This document shows positions 32,773 to 42,223 of a stretch of 55,554 nt of DNA, one piece after another (the stretch's first letter is position 1; each line of letters opens with the position of its first letter). Origin of the DNA: a virus; IMG/VR virus record IMGVR_UViG_3300033148_006010, positions 1 through 55,554 of that record; one strand, given 5' to 3'. Made by a program: the position numbers and the translations under genes. The notes beneath the pieces were generated by a model. That model saw nothing but the letters and a program-made list of their open reading frames with translations. It was not told where the DNA came from and made no database searches.

Positions 32773-33166
32773 AAATAATGAATTAAAGCAGTTGTTTCCG
32801 ACGGCAAAGGAAGTAAAAATTGCGGATAAGGTTTTCTTTGTTAAACCTATGGTATGGACGGATATTGTTGCAGTTGTAGAATCTATTGTTGAAGCTATAG
32901 CTAAAATAAATGATAAAAACCCAGACCTTGATTTAGAAAAGTTTGATATAAAAAAAGACCTTATTAAACTTATACCAATTACAGATGAAATTCTAAATAT
33001 ATTTGCTAGGTGGTTGAAAGTAGATTATAAATGGTTAAAAGATAGTTTAACTATAAAGAATCTTATACAATTACTACAGGATTTCATTGATATTAATGAA
33101 ATTAATGAGGTTAAGTCGCTTTTTTTCGGACTAAAACTCAAGGTTCAGGAAGTAATAAAGAAATAG
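32762..33166 (+). CDS. Tail assembly chaperone, gpG-like (134 aa)
   Basis: ATG 32762 (MENKNNELKQLFPTAKEVKI) is preferred over 32747 because it follows TGGAGATAATAAAA and matches the size of such proteins. The sequence has VFFVKPMVWTDIVAVVESI and KWLKDSLTIKNLIQLLQDFIDIN, typical of the chaperone placed before the tape measure. As with lambda G, a slippery run (33120-33126) near its end can shift ribosomes into the -1 frame, giving a longer GT-type form. It coats the tape measure during tail assembly. Confidence 0.7.
   Translation: MENKNNELKQLFPTAKEVKIADKVFFVKPMVWTDIVAVVESIVEAIAKINDKNPDLDLEKFDIKKDLIKLIPITDEILNIFARWLKVDYKWLKDSLTIKNLIQLLQDFIDINEINEVKSLFFGLKLKVQEVIKK
33121..33127 (+). other. Programmed -1 frameshift site TTTTTTC
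   Basis: In the gpG-like frame the codons are CTT TTT TTC, so the heptamer T-TTT-TTC fits X-XXY-YYZ for tandem -1 slippage. After slipping, the frame continues without a stop into the 33208-33453 region. The same arrangement between tail tube and tape measure genes is a well-known feature of siphovirus tails. Confidence 0.65.
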
Positions 33167-33453
33167 TTTGGGCTGATATTGTAACACGGCTACGAACATA
33201 TTGGACTTTGGGTGAGATTGAGCAGTTTTCGATAATACAGTTTAAATATTATTTAGATGCTTTAAATAGAAAAAGACTTAATGATAATATAGATAGGGCT
33301 AATATAATTCGTATGGCGGTAAATGCGAAGGATAGAGATTACAATAGGTTTATAAGAAGTTTGGAAAGGATTAAAGCACGAAGCGGATTGTTGCAAGATA
33401 AAAAAGTAACAGAAAAAGATATGCAAAAATTAGGAATAGGTAAAAAGAGGTAA
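33127..33453 (+). CDS. Frameshift extension of the tail chaperone, gpT-like (108 codons)
   Basis: This frame has no ATG start of its own; reading from 33127 in the -1 frame gives RTKTQGSGSNKEIVWADIVTRLRTYW and then LGEIEQFSIIQFKYYLDALNRKRL to TAA at 33451. Joined to the first 122 codons of the gpG-like gene it gives a ~230-residue protein. Helical composition and position just before the tape measure match lambda-type GT proteins. The alternative is independent initiation at TTG 33208, which has GGG but no convincing SD. Confidence 0.6.
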   Translation, partial: RTKTQGSGSNKEIVWADIVTRLRTYWTLGEIEQFSIIQFKYYLDALNRKRLNDNIDRANIIRMAVNAKDRDYNRFIRSLERIKARSGLLQDKKVTEKDMQKLGIGKKR

Positions 33454-33454
33454 T

Positions 33455-36067
33455 ATGGCTACTATTGGAGAAGCGGTTTTAGAATTTAGAACTCAACTTA
33501 CTAATTTTAAGAAGGGTATGGATGAGGCTAAAACTAGCTTAGGTAAATTCGGTGCGGCTGTTAGAGATAATGCACAAGGATTTAGAAATGCTGGTATTGC
33601 TATCGGTGCTTTTTCTGCGGCAGTAATTGGATTAGGAACAAAGGGAGTAATGTCTGCGGCTAAGTTTGAATCACAACTACAAAATGTTGCTACTATGTTG
33701 GACAATACAACAATGAAATTTATGCCTGAATATAAAAAGGGCTTAGAAAATTTAGCACAGAAATATGGAGAATCCACAGCAACATTATCTAAAGGCTTGT
33801 ATGATATTTTATCTGCAAGTGTTGATGCTGAAAAAGCATTAGACGTATTGGACGCTTCTGCTCAATTAGCAAGAGGGGGTTTAACTGATACAGGGGTTGC
33901 GGCGGATGCTTTGACTACAATTATAAATGCTTATCAAATGTCAGCAGATAAAGCTACAGATATTAGCGATTTACTTTTTGCTGTTGTTAAACGTGGTAAA
34001 ACTACTATGGGGGAGTTAGCTCCTGCTGTTGGTATGGTTGCAACGACAGCTTCTACTGCTGGATTAAGTTTAGAAGAAATGGGAGCTATGCTTGCTACTA
34101 TGACAAGAAGTGGTTTAAATACTAGAACCGCTGTTGTATCTTTAAATATGGCAATGACGGGAATATTAAAACCTACTAAACAGGCGAAGGAAGCGGCGAA
34201 AGAATTAGGGCTTGAATTGAATACTACTACATTGCGGGAAAAAGGATTAATTGGAATGGTAGATATTTTAAATACTGCTACCGACGAACAACTTGCAAGG
34301 ATTTTCCCTAATATCCGTGCATTTCGTGGTTTGGCAGTTGCTTTAAATGATACTACTGGATATGAGAAAGATTTACAGATAATGACAAATAGAACAGGAT
34401 ATACTCAAGAAGCGTTCGGAAAACAAACAGATACTGTAACATTTTCATTTGAAGTATTTACTCAAAAAGTAGAGGCTTTGTGGAGAAAATTAGGAGAAAC
34501 CTTATTACCTGCTGTAGAAACAGGAATAGATTATTTTTCTGAATTTATTGATTATATTAATGATACTAATACTGCATTTACAAAAATAATTGTTGTTGGG
34601 GGGGCATTTATAGGTATATTAGGAGTAATGTTATCACCAATATTGTTAATGATTGGTTATTTGCCACAGATTGCCTTAGGATTTAAAGCCATTGGTTCTG
34701 CATTAACGTTACTTTCTGCACATCCTATAATTGCATTAGCAATTGCTGTAGTGGGATTAGGTACTATTTTTACTAAATATTTTAACAGAAGAATAGACCA
34801 ACAACTTACAGAACAAGAAAATGAATTACGATTAAGTAAAACTATTAAAGGGCGTATAAAGCTTATTAAAAAAGAGATGGAAGAAATTAAGACACTTGCT
34901 ACTAGTGCAGAAGTTAATGAAAAATATAGAATAGAATTGTTAGAAAATTACAACAAAAAACAGAAACAATTGAAATTTTATGAACAGAAGCTTGCAGAAG
35001 AAACTGAAAAGAAAAAAACAGAAGCGGCAAGAATAGAAGCTGAAAAACAGAAACAAATAGACAAAGAACAATCTAAGATTAAAGAAGCTCAAGCTGGAGC
35101 AGAAGCTGAAAGATTAGCGGCAATTAAACAAGCAGAGTTAGATAGAAAAGCAGAAGCACAAAGAATGTATGATGAGGCAATGTATGAACATCAAGTTGAG
35201 CAAGGACAAATAACACTTGAACAGCAACGAATTGACCTTGAACAGCAACTAGCTAATGTACGAGGAAATCTTATAAAAGAATTAGAAGTAAAAAGGAAAA
35301 TATGGCAATTAGAAACTAAAATAGCAGGAGAAAGGTCAAAAACAATTGTTGGTGGATTTAAGAAAGCCATAGAAGAAATGAAAAAAAAGCAAATTGATTG
35401 GGCAAATAATTTTACTCAATTGTTTAATGATATTCAAGATTCTTTTAAATCCGGTATTGTCAATATGCTTAAAGGTGCTAATAATTTTAAAGAAGGCATT
35501 AAGACAATTACAGATGGTATTAAAAATGCATTTTTTGACATGATAGCTAAGGTAATAGCTGAATGGATAATGCAACATATTATTATGAAAGCAATTACAA
35601 AGGCATGGAAAGTCTATGAGATTAAAAGTGCGGCAGGAGTAGCCGCAGCTAGAGCTGCCGCCGCCGCCGCATGGTCTTTGTTTGCATCTGTTGCAATAGG
35701 AGCCGCAGTAGGAGCCGCAGTAATAGCAATGGCTAATCAATTCAGGGATGGTGTTAGAAACTTTGAAGGTGGTATGGCGATTGTAGGTGAACAAGGAGCC
35801 GAACTTGTAAGTTTACCTAAAGGGAGTAATGTTTATAGTCATAGCGATTCTTTAGGAATTGCAAGAAATATAAGAACAAATGCAGGTTCAGGAAATATTG
35901 TAAAGTTGGGTGATATAAATATTGATATTGCAAGTGTAAGTAAAGATAATATTAGTGAAATATGTGACCAATTAACGGAAGCTGTAAAAGAGGGAAATAT
36001 GCCAGCGATAAATTTGGTTAAGGCGATTAGTAAAGAGGGCGGTTTTAGAAGTGATGAGGTATATTAA
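33455..36067 (+). CDS. Tape measure protein (870 aa)
   Basis: The N-terminal ~330 residues follow the TP901-type tape measure pattern (FGAAVRDNAQGFRNAGIAIG, FESQLQNVATMLDNT, SKGLYDILSASVDAEKALDVLDASAQLARGGLTDTGVAADALTTIINAYQM). Hydrophobic segments occur near residues 375-440 and ~725-765. The middle is a long coiled coil (EAARIEAEKQKQIDKEQSKIKEAQ). At roughly 0.15 nm per residue it predicts a tail near 130 nm, so a siphovirus-like virion. It fixes tail length and is ejected ahead of DNA. One of the longest genes, as usual. Confidence 0.88.
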   Translation: MATIGEAVLEFRTQLTNFKKGMDEAKTSLGKFGAAVRDNAQGFRNAGIAIGAFSAAVIGLGTKGVMSAAKFESQLQNVATMLDNTTMKFMPEYKKGLENLAQKYGESTATLSKGLYDILSASVDAEKALDVLDASAQLARGGLTDTGVAADALTTIINAYQMSADKATDISDLLFAVVKRGKTTMGELAPAVGMVATTASTAGLSLEEMGAMLATMTRSGLNTRTAVVSLNMAMTGILKPTKQAKEAAKELGLELNTTTLREKGLIGMVDILNTATDEQLARIFPNIRAFRGLAVALNDTTGYEKDLQIMTNRTGYTQEAFGKQTDTVTFSFEVFTQKVEALWRKLGETLLPAVETGIDYFSEFIDYINDTNTAFTKIIVVGGAFIGILGVMLSPILLMIGYLPQIALGFKAIGSALTLLSAHPIIALAIAVVGLGTIFTKYFNRRIDQQLTEQENELRLSKTIKGRIKLIKKEMEEIKTLATSAEVNEKYRIELLENYNKKQKQLKFYEQKLAEETEKKKTEAARIEAEKQKQIDKEQSKIKEAQAGAEAERLAAIKQAELDRKAEAQRMYDEAMYEHQVEQGQITLEQQRIDLEQQLANVRGNLIKELEVKRKIWQLETKIAGERSKTIVGGFKKAIEEMKKKQIDWANNFTQLFNDIQDSFKSGIVNMLKGANNFKEGIKTITDGIKNAFFDMIAKVIAEWIMQHIIMKAITKAWKVYEIKSAAGVAAARAAAAAAWSLFASVAIGAAVGAAVIAMANQFRDGVRNFEGGMAIVGEQGAELVSLPKGSNVYSHSDSLGIARNIRTNAGSGNIVKLGDINIDIASVSKDNISEICDQLTEAVKEGNMPAINLVKAISKEGGFRSDEVY

Positions 36068-36828
36068 TGAATAATAGAGATATGTATTTTTTATCGAAGA
36101 ATTATATTAATAGTGATGATACTATTAATGTATCTTCAGGTGATGATTATAAATCTTATATTTACGACCAGAATAAATCTGTACAATGGGAAAGTTCTGG
36201 CGAAACAAGTGAAACTGGATATGATACTTATATAGAAATTATTTTTTATGAGGGATTGAGTACTGTTAATAGAACTTATGATACTATTGTTTTACAAAAT
36301 ATAAATCTTAAAAAGTTTAAGTTACAAAATTACAATGGTTCTTATGCAGATATTTCGGGGGCAAGTTATACAGTTAATGCAGATAGTACAGTTAGAATTA
36401 AATTGGCTTCTTCTGTTACTGGCAGTAGAATTAAATTATTAATGCAAAGCACAATCAGTTCAGGAGAAGAAAAGAAAGTAGGACAGTTTTGGGTAATGCT
36501 TGAAACCTATCAATTACAAAATCCTAGAACTACTAGGAGTAGACAGGTTGAAGTTGAAGGAGATTTTTATCGTTTGGGTGATGGCACTGGAGAACAATGG
36601 AGTATATATGAAAAGTGGAATAAAAAATATACATTTAAATATTTATCAGATACGCAAATAGATGAACTTTATGATATTTATAATGAGCACGAAGAATTTA
36701 GTTTTTACGAAGATTATACAAGAGATATTGATTCGATTAGATTGGTACATTGGATAGGAAAATTTAAAGATAAAGATGATGCCAGAGTGGAATTACATAC
36801 ATTAAATATGGAGCTTGTGGAATTATGA
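36067..36828 (+). CDS. Distal tail-like protein (253 aa)
   Basis: It directly follows the tape measure (TAATG overlap), where Dit proteins are encoded. The N-terminal domain has a jelly-roll-like strand pattern (TIVLQNINLKKFKLQNYNGSYADISGASYTV). The C-terminal part (RQVEVEGDFYRLGDGTGEQWSIYEKWNKKYTFKYLSDTQIDELYDIYNEHEEFSFYED) resembles receptor-side hub proteins. It likely forms the hub joining tail tube and tip. No sequence signature is diagnostic. Confidence 0.6.
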   Translation: MNNRDMYFLSKNYINSDDTINVSSGDDYKSYIYDQNKSVQWESSGETSETGYDTYIEIIFYEGLSTVNRTYDTIVLQNINLKKFKLQNYNGSYADISGASYTVNADSTVRIKLASSVTGSRIKLLMQSTISSGEEKKVGQFWVMLETYQLQNPRTTRSRQVEVEGDFYRLGDGTGEQWSIYEKWNKKYTFKYLSDTQIDELYDIYNEHEEFSFYEDYTRDIDSIRLVHWIGKFKDKDDARVELHTLNMELVEL

Positions 36829-39641
36829 AATCAGTTAGTAATGATTTTCTTAATGTACAAAATAAACATGGAATAAAATATTTCTATGAGATATATTTAT
36901 ATCGTAGATATTGGAATGGTTCTAGTTATATATGGGAAGAATCTGGTACGAATTTAAAACCTTATTTAAAAGAAAGAGGAATTGCTAATATAAAATGGGC
37001 ATTAGATACAGAAGGTTTAAATGTGTGGCGTGTTGCAAATTTACAAATTGAATTACGAAACAAAGTAGGAAAGTTCGAGGAAGGTGGTGGATTTTTTGCT
37101 TCTCCTTATATTCGTTATCGTTCTAAAATTCAAATAAAAGTTGGCTATACTTTAGCAGATGGTACGACGGAAACTTGTTATATTTTTTCTGGTTTTATTA
37201 ATAAAGATGTGAAACAAAATGTATTGGAAGAAACTATAATCTTTCCTTTAATGGGAAAAGATATTCTATTGTCTGAGACTTCTGCTGAAAACGTATGTAA
37301 TAGTGTTACTGGTGAGAATATAGGAATAGGAGATAATTCTACTACAGAATTTACTACAACTTATAACGGAGTTGGTAAAGTAATTAAAGTCTATGTTGAT
37401 GGTGTTGAAGTTACGGAAGGTAAGGATTATACGATTAGTGATTTAAATACATATGCAAGTCCTGCTAAGATTACTTTTGAAGTAGCTCCTTCTACTGGAC
37501 AAGCTATAACTTGTGATTATAACCATTGGTATAAAGACCAGACAATTTCTTATATAGTAGGAAAATTACTTGATAAAGCGGGTTTTACTTCTGGAGAAAG
37601 AACATTAGGAAGTATGGTTTTTGATTATGGTAGAAAATATAAAGTATGGGATACTAAAACTCAATTTGAAGCTACTGCTGTAAGAAGTAGAAATTTAGAT
37701 ACTACAGTTGTAGAAGGGAATGTACAGCTTAAAGAAGAAGATATGAGTGATGATGTAGAAACGAATGAAAATGTTACTATAAATGATTCTTATCCAGACC
37801 AAACGGCAGAAATTAATAATACAGACGATAATTGGGATATTAATTTTGATTGTGATGATACTCCAGAAAATGAAGGTTGGAATAAAACTGTATATTATGG
37901 CGGTCTTTCTACTGAAGAATCTACTGATGGAAAATATCATTTGGTATGTAATGCTCTTACAAGTATTGAATATAAAGTTAGTATTGATAATACACAATTA
38001 AGTTGTTTTAAATGTAAATTAAATAATGCAGTAGCAAATAATTCTTTTAGTTTTAAAATTGAAGGTGGTGCTTATAAAATTACAGCAGTTCTTTTATATT
38101 ATGGGGGAGATTGGTTAGCTTATTTTAGTGAAATTGGGTCAGGAACTAATGTTAATTTGAGTAAAATTATACAAGAAACTGGTGCTAGTTGGAATAATTA
38201 TCATACATTTGATGTTATGATAACTGATAGTGGTGTAGCTCATTTATATGTAGATGGAATTGATGTATTGTCTGGTAATGCATCTTCTTCTGTTTTAGCT
38301 GATAATTATACTTGGACAATTGATGGTAATTCTGGATTTGAGATTTATATAGATTATATTAAAGGATGTTATGATGAAGGTGTTTCTCCAGGTCATATAA
38401 TTAGAGGGGTTTTAATTTCTGATCCAATAGATTTAGGAGTGGCTCCAGCTTCGGTTAGCAATATTGGTAATCCGTTTTTAGATTATACTTCTGGAGGTAC
38501 AAATTCTTACCTTACTATTGCAATTCAAACAAGTGATTCATCAGATTTTTCATCTGGTAATGATGATTGGATGATTGCTACTGTTAGTGCTGGGGTTGTT
38601 ACTATTAATCCTAATACTGCTTTAAAAAGATATATTAGATGGCAAATAAGTATGACAGAAATTGATGATGTCTCTCCTTCAAGTCCTACATTAAATGAAA
38701 TTATTATGCCTGGGCATATGCTCTCAGAGAATATAGACTGTAGTGCTGATATTACTGCTTATAATTTATTTCAAAATTGGGGTGTAGATGAAAATGGTAC
38801 TAGAGTGTATTATTCTCAAAGTTCATCAGATGCTTCAAGTTGGGATTCTGAAGTGGTTATTTCTGGGACTACAATTTCTTCTACCGTAAAAAGATATATA
38901 AGATTTAGAACTGTTTTAACTATGACTACTACATATGGTACAACTCCTAAAGTATATAAACAAAAATTTACAAGAACTCAAGATACTTTTAATATAGCAT
39001 TAGCAAATTTTACTGATATGACAGTACAAGAAGCATTGGAAGAAATAGCGGAATTTCTTGATTTTGAAATAGGTATAGATACAGAAGGAAAATATTTTTT
39101 TCGAGCTAAAAATACAAGTGAAAGTATAGATTTAGAACTTGCTCAAAATACAAATATAATAGCAGTAGATAACTTTAATGCTGGATGGAGCAGGGTTAAA
39201 AATAGAATTAATGTAGAACATGGAGATTTTAAACGATTAATGACTTGTGAGAGTGAAGGAGATAGTGAGCCTACTAGCAAACAAAAATATGGTGAACAAG
39301 CATTAGAAATTTCAGATGCAACAATCGGAGTTGATGAAGATTTAGATATTGCTTATGGACTTGCTTATTTATATAGAACACGTTATAAAGACCCTAAAAA
39401 ATCAATGCGTTTGGTATGTAAAATGCTTCCTCAATTAGAACTTTCTGATACAGTAAATGTTAATTTTAAAGTACCTAAATGGTTATGGTTTTGGGGGCAG
39501 AAAGATGCTTATTGGGGAAAACCTACTATTTACTGGTGGGATAAAAATATTTTTCCGTTGATAGATGTAGTATGTAATGTAGTGGGAATTGAATTGGATT
39601 TAAAAAATTTTAGAAGTTATATAACTGTTCGGGAGATATAA
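36825..39641 (+). CDS. Tail tip protein with carbohydrate-type beta domains (938 aa)
   Basis: The first ~150 residues (YFYEIYLYRRYWNGSSYIWEESGTNLKPYLKERGIANIKWAL ... GFINKDVKQNVLEETIIFPLMGKDILLSE) resemble the hub part of tail tip proteins. Residues ~330-520 form a concanavalin/LamG-like domain (YHTFDVMITDSGVAHLYVDGIDVLSG). The next ~200 residues hold further beta modules, and the last ~220 return to a hub-type domain (NFTDMTVQEALEEIAEFLDFEIGIDTEGKYFFRAKN). Layout suggests a Tal-like protein with lectin-like inserts for surface glycans. Catalytic residues are not visible. Confidence 0.6.
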   Translation: MKSVSNDFLNVQNKHGIKYFYEIYLYRRYWNGSSYIWEESGTNLKPYLKERGIANIKWALDTEGLNVWRVANLQIELRNKVGKFEEGGGFFASPYIRYRSKIQIKVGYTLADGTTETCYIFSGFINKDVKQNVLEETIIFPLMGKDILLSETSAENVCNSVTGENIGIGDNSTTEFTTTYNGVGKVIKVYVDGVEVTEGKDYTISDLNTYASPAKITFEVAPSTGQAITCDYNHWYKDQTISYIVGKLLDKAGFTSGERTLGSMVFDYGRKYKVWDTKTQFEATAVRSRNLDTTVVEGNVQLKEEDMSDDVETNENVTINDSYPDQTAEINNTDDNWDINFDCDDTPENEGWNKTVYYGGLSTEESTDGKYHLVCNALTSIEYKVSIDNTQLSCFKCKLNNAVANNSFSFKIEGGAYKITAVLLYYGGDWLAYFSEIGSGTNVNLSKIIQETGASWNNYHTFDVMITDSGVAHLYVDGIDVLSGNASSSVLADNYTWTIDGNSGFEIYIDYIKGCYDEGVSPGHIIRGVLISDPIDLGVAPASVSNIGNPFLDYTSGGTNSYLTIAIQTSDSSDFSSGNDDWMIATVSAGVVTINPNTALKRYIRWQISMTEIDDVSPSSPTLNEIIMPGHMLSENIDCSADITAYNLFQNWGVDENGTRVYYSQSSSDASSWDSEVVISGTTISSTVKRYIRFRTVLTMTTTYGTTPKVYKQKFTRTQDTFNIALANFTDMTVQEALEEIAEFLDFEIGIDTEGKYFFRAKNTSESIDLELAQNTNIIAVDNFNAGWSRVKNRINVEHGDFKRLMTCESEGDSEPTSKQKYGEQALEISDATIGVDEDLDIAYGLAYLYRTRYKDPKKSMRLVCKMLPQLELSDTVNVNFKVPKWLWFWGQKDAYWGKPTIYWWDKNIFPLIDVVCNVVGIELDLKNFRSYITVREI

Positions 39642-39643
39642 TT

Positions 39644-39886
39644 ATGGCTAATGATGTGTCAATGCCTCATACGCTTGCAAATGGAGAAGGGAATATTCCA
39701 GATGCAGATGAATTAAATGATAATTTTGATAAATGTAATGATAAAATTTATGTAAGTGCAACCGCTCCCACAAGTCCGTATGAAGGGCAAATGTGGTATA
39801 AAACAGGTGTCGCTATACAAATTGCATTAAGAGTTTACGATGGTTCAAATTGGTATTCACTTATGACAGGAGGGCAGGTAGAATGA
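39644..39886 (+). CDS. Small tail/fibre protein (80 aa)
   Basis: Begins two bases after the tip gene, with GGGAGATATAATT upstream. An N-terminal helix (TLANGEGNIPDADELNDNFDKCNDKI) leads to VSATAPTSPYEGQMWYKTG and ALRVYDGSNWYSLMTGGQVE. The 'AP..P..G..WY.t......vYDG..W' pattern is common in phage tail fibre and baseplate parts. It probably links the tip to a fibre. Overlaps the next gene by four bases. Confidence 0.6.
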   Translation: MANDVSMPHTLANGEGNIPDADELNDNFDKCNDKIYVSATAPTSPYEGQMWYKTGVAIQIALRVYDGSNWYSLMTGGQVE

Positions 39887-40920
39887 AAAAATGTTTATTA
39901 GTTTTAGGGTTATTGCTCATAACTTCTAAAATTTGTGCATTAACACCTTATACAATAGAATATGATACTACTACAACACCGACTTCAATGATTCAAAGAA
40001 TGGCTGGAGAATTTCGCATAGGTAATTCTACAGTAACTTATACTGTATTATTTTCTAGCTATAGTTGTACTTTTGATAATACTGTTACTTTTAGTGTTCA
40101 AGGTACAGGTTCTTTTAATAATCTTACTGCTACAGGAACAATTACACTTCCTTCAGCAAGTTTAGATGGTGCTGATATTAAAAATGATGAGGTTACTGAT
40201 ACACAGCTACAATATAATACAGGACAACATTTAACTTCTGTAAGTACTCCTACATTTGCACAGATAGATACTGGTCAGGGTGCTACTGAGGTTTATGAAA
40301 TGAATCAAAATGTTACTACAACATCTACCCCTACTTTTTCAGGAGCATCTATTTCTTCTTTAACCATAACTGAAGCATTTACATTTCCATTATCAGATGG
40401 AATATCAAATCAATATATGAAAACAGATGGAGATGGAACTATTTCTTGGGCTTCATTAACGGGTATGTTATCAAATGGAACTACTACGAATAATTGCATA
40501 TATTGGGATGGTGCATCTTGGAGTGAAACAGATAGTTTACAAAATGCAGGAAGCGGTGGAGTAACAACGATAAATAGAGTATTGATTTCAAGTTCAATCG
40601 GAGATGCGACGCCTGTAGCAAATACCATCTATCAAGAAAGTTTAATAAAGGGTTGGATTCAGATGGATCAGATAGCAGGAACAATTACAAATAGTTTTAA
40701 TGTATCTAGTATTACAGACCACGGTGCGGGTGATTTCTCGATTATATGGGATACAAATTTTGCAAATGCCGCTTATGCCTGTGTTGCCACATCGCAGACT
40801 AAAGATTTTGCCACCATAATATCAATGGGTGTTGGTGATGTTCGAGTCAAGTCAATCAAAGACGACGGCTCGGCTACAGATAGAGCTATATTTTGTGTTA
40901 TAGCCATAGGAGATCAATAA
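39883..40920 (+). CDS. Exported tail-fibre-like protein with Sec signal (345 aa)
   Basis: AGGAGGGCAGGTAG precedes ATG 39883, which begins the signal peptide KKCLLVLGLLLITSKICA. The body has fibre repeats (SFNNLTATGTITLPSASLDGADIKNDEVTDTQL; STPTFSGASISSLTITEAF) and a C-terminal tip (FNVSSITDHGAGDFSIIWDTNFANAAYACVATS) of a type I know from phage tail fibres. As at 24327, a Sec signal on such a protein is unusual. The tip-encoding end (~40690-40910) is richer in G and C. It could be placed on the host surface or matured in the periplasm. Confidence 0.65.
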   Translation: MKKCLLVLGLLLITSKICALTPYTIEYDTTTTPTSMIQRMAGEFRIGNSTVTYTVLFSSYSCTFDNTVTFSVQGTGSFNNLTATGTITLPSASLDGADIKNDEVTDTQLQYNTGQHLTSVSTPTFAQIDTGQGATEVYEMNQNVTTTSTPTFSGASISSLTITEAFTFPLSDGISNQYMKTDGDGTISWASLTGMLSNGTTTNNCIYWDGASWSETDSLQNAGSGGVTTINRVLISSSIGDATPVANTIYQESLIKGWIQMDQIAGTITNSFNVSSITDHGAGDFSIIWDTNFANAAYACVATSQTKDFATIISMGVGDVRVKSIKDDGSATDRAIFCVIAIGDQ

Positions 40921-41291
40921 TGAAAAAATATATATTATTAGTTTGTTGTTTTTGTGCGTCTTTTTTGTCGGCTGAACATAAACTACTGCCGAAAGTTAGG
41001 GTATTCTGCAATCCAGACAATACTATTTCAGTTACATATTTTATAGATAAGGCAAAAAATGCAAATGAATCCGATTCGGAGTTCATGGATAGGGAAACCG
41101 AAGAAAACTTTTATGGGTTGCCTTATATAGATATGTATCCAAAAGATTTGCCATCCGGAGAAACAAGACATCAATGGAGATGGCGAGAAGTGAAAGGACA
41201 AAAAGAAATATGGATTGATACATCTATAGAGAAACCAAAATCTAAAATACAGCTTTTGGAAGAAAGAATCAAGGCATTAGAGGCGAAATAA
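40920..41291 (+). CDS. Small exported protein, second fibre partner (123 aa)
   Basis: ATG 40920 overlaps the previous stop (TAATG) and follows AGGAGAT. It begins with a signal peptide (KKYILLVCCFCASFLSA). The mature part has strands (KVRVFCNPDNTISVTYFIDKAKN), an acidic segment and a C-terminal coiled coil (SKIQLLEERIKALEAK). It parallels the 25499 gene: short, exported, helical end, next to an exported fibre. No known family; probably an accessory of the fibre-like protein. Confidence 0.55.
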   Translation: MKKYILLVCCFCASFLSAEHKLLPKVRVFCNPDNTISVTYFIDKAKNANESDSEFMDRETEENFYGLPYIDMYPKDLPSGETRHQWRWREVKGQKEIWIDTSIEKPKSKIQLLEERIKALEAK

Positions 41292-41368
41292 TGGACATCA
41301 AAACCAAAAAGAAACTTCTCTTATATTTATATATTTATTTTAGAGATTTAGGAGGAATAGATGAATAG
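41291..41368 (+). CDS. Possible 25-residue peptide before the lysis genes
   Basis: ATG 41291 overlaps the previous stop (TAATG) and reads MDIKTKKKLLLYLYIYFRDL to TAG at 41366, overlapping the holin-candidate start. It has a basic end and a short hydrophobic run. There is no SD of its own; it may be translated by coupling. Low confidence. Confidence 0.25.
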   Translation: MDIKTKKKLLLYLYIYFRDLGGIDE

Positions 41369-41621
41369 TCGAGATAGAAAATATATTAAAGACTTAATAG
41401 AGCCAGTTAATTTAAAAATAAATTTTGTTAAAGAAACAGTTGAAGATATTAAAAAAGCAGTTAATCCAAAATTAGAAAAACACGAAAATAGAATACAAAC
41501 CTTAGAAGATATACATTGTATGCAAGGTAAATTTTGGAAAAGATTTTGGCAAATTACTGCTTCTTGTGCAGGGTTAGGTATATTAATTGTAGCAATAATA
41601 ACTTTAATTAGGAGTATATAA
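41361..41621 (+). CDS. Holin candidate, XhlA-like topology (86 aa)
   Basis: AGGAGG precedes ATG 41361. The N-terminal ~55 residues form a charged helix (IKDLIEPVNLKINFVKETVEDIKKAVNPKLEKHENRIQTLED), followed by one C-terminal membrane segment (ITASCAGLGILIVAIITLI). This is the order of XhlA-type hemolysin/holin-associated proteins. It lies directly before the amidase endolysin with a TAATG overlap. A real holin is plausible, but another membrane protein in this genome could fill that role. Confidence 0.6.
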   Translation: MNSRDRKYIKDLIEPVNLKINFVKETVEDIKKAVNPKLEKHENRIQTLEDIHCMQGKFWKRFWQITASCAGLGILIVAIITLIRSI

Positions 41622-42223
41622 TGGTTACAAAATATGTATTAAGAAATAAACCAAAATATATTATTATACATCATTCTTTAAGTCCTGATAAAAGTACGAG
41701 GGATTGGGAAGGATTAAGAAAATATCATTTAGAAAAAGGATGGTTAGATATAGGTTATCATTATGGATTTGAAAAAATAGATAAAAGTTATATGATAAGA
41801 ACAGGTAGACCCCAAAATGTAGAAGCGGCACATGCTTTAGGTTTTAATAATAAAAGCATAGGTATTTGTATCGTTGGTAATTTTGATTTAGAAACTCCTA
41901 TAAAAAAAGGATTTTTGTTTTCTTTAGGTTGTTTCGTAAGAGAATTACAACGTAAATATCAGATTAAAGCTAAAAACGTACTAGCACATAGAGAAACATA
42001 TCTTATTTTAGAAAAGGAAAATAGATTTGATATTTTAAAACGATTGGAATGGAAATCATGTTGTGGAAAATTATTTAGTATGACGAAATTTAGGGCTAGA
42101 TTAATTCAAAACAATCCTCATCAAAATTCGTTTAGTGAACAGGGCTTACTAAATGCATTATTTTATGATAAGGAATTAGAAGCACGAAATAAAATAATAG
42201 AGAATAAAGGAGTTAATATATGA
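41621..42223 (+). CDS. N-acetylmuramoyl-L-alanine amidase endolysin (200 aa)
   Basis: The amidase/PGRP fold is recognised by IIIHHSL (His17/18), IGYHYGF (His47), EAAHALG (His71), SIGICIVGNFD and LAHRETY (His123), with SCCGKLF near residue 148 for the zinc-binding Cys found in related amidases. It cleaves the amide bond between the glycan and the peptide of peptidoglycan. There is no signal peptide, so export depends on a holin. No separate cell-wall-binding domain, as usual for phages of diderm hosts. Confidence 0.88.
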   Translation: MVTKYVLRNKPKYIIIHHSLSPDKSTRDWEGLRKYHLEKGWLDIGYHYGFEKIDKSYMIRTGRPQNVEAAHALGFNNKSIGICIVGNFDLETPIKKGFLFSLGCFVRELQRKYQIKAKNVLAHRETYLILEKENRFDILKRLEWKSCCGKLFSMTKFRARLIQNNPHQNSFSEQGLLNALFYDKELEARNKIIENKGVNI

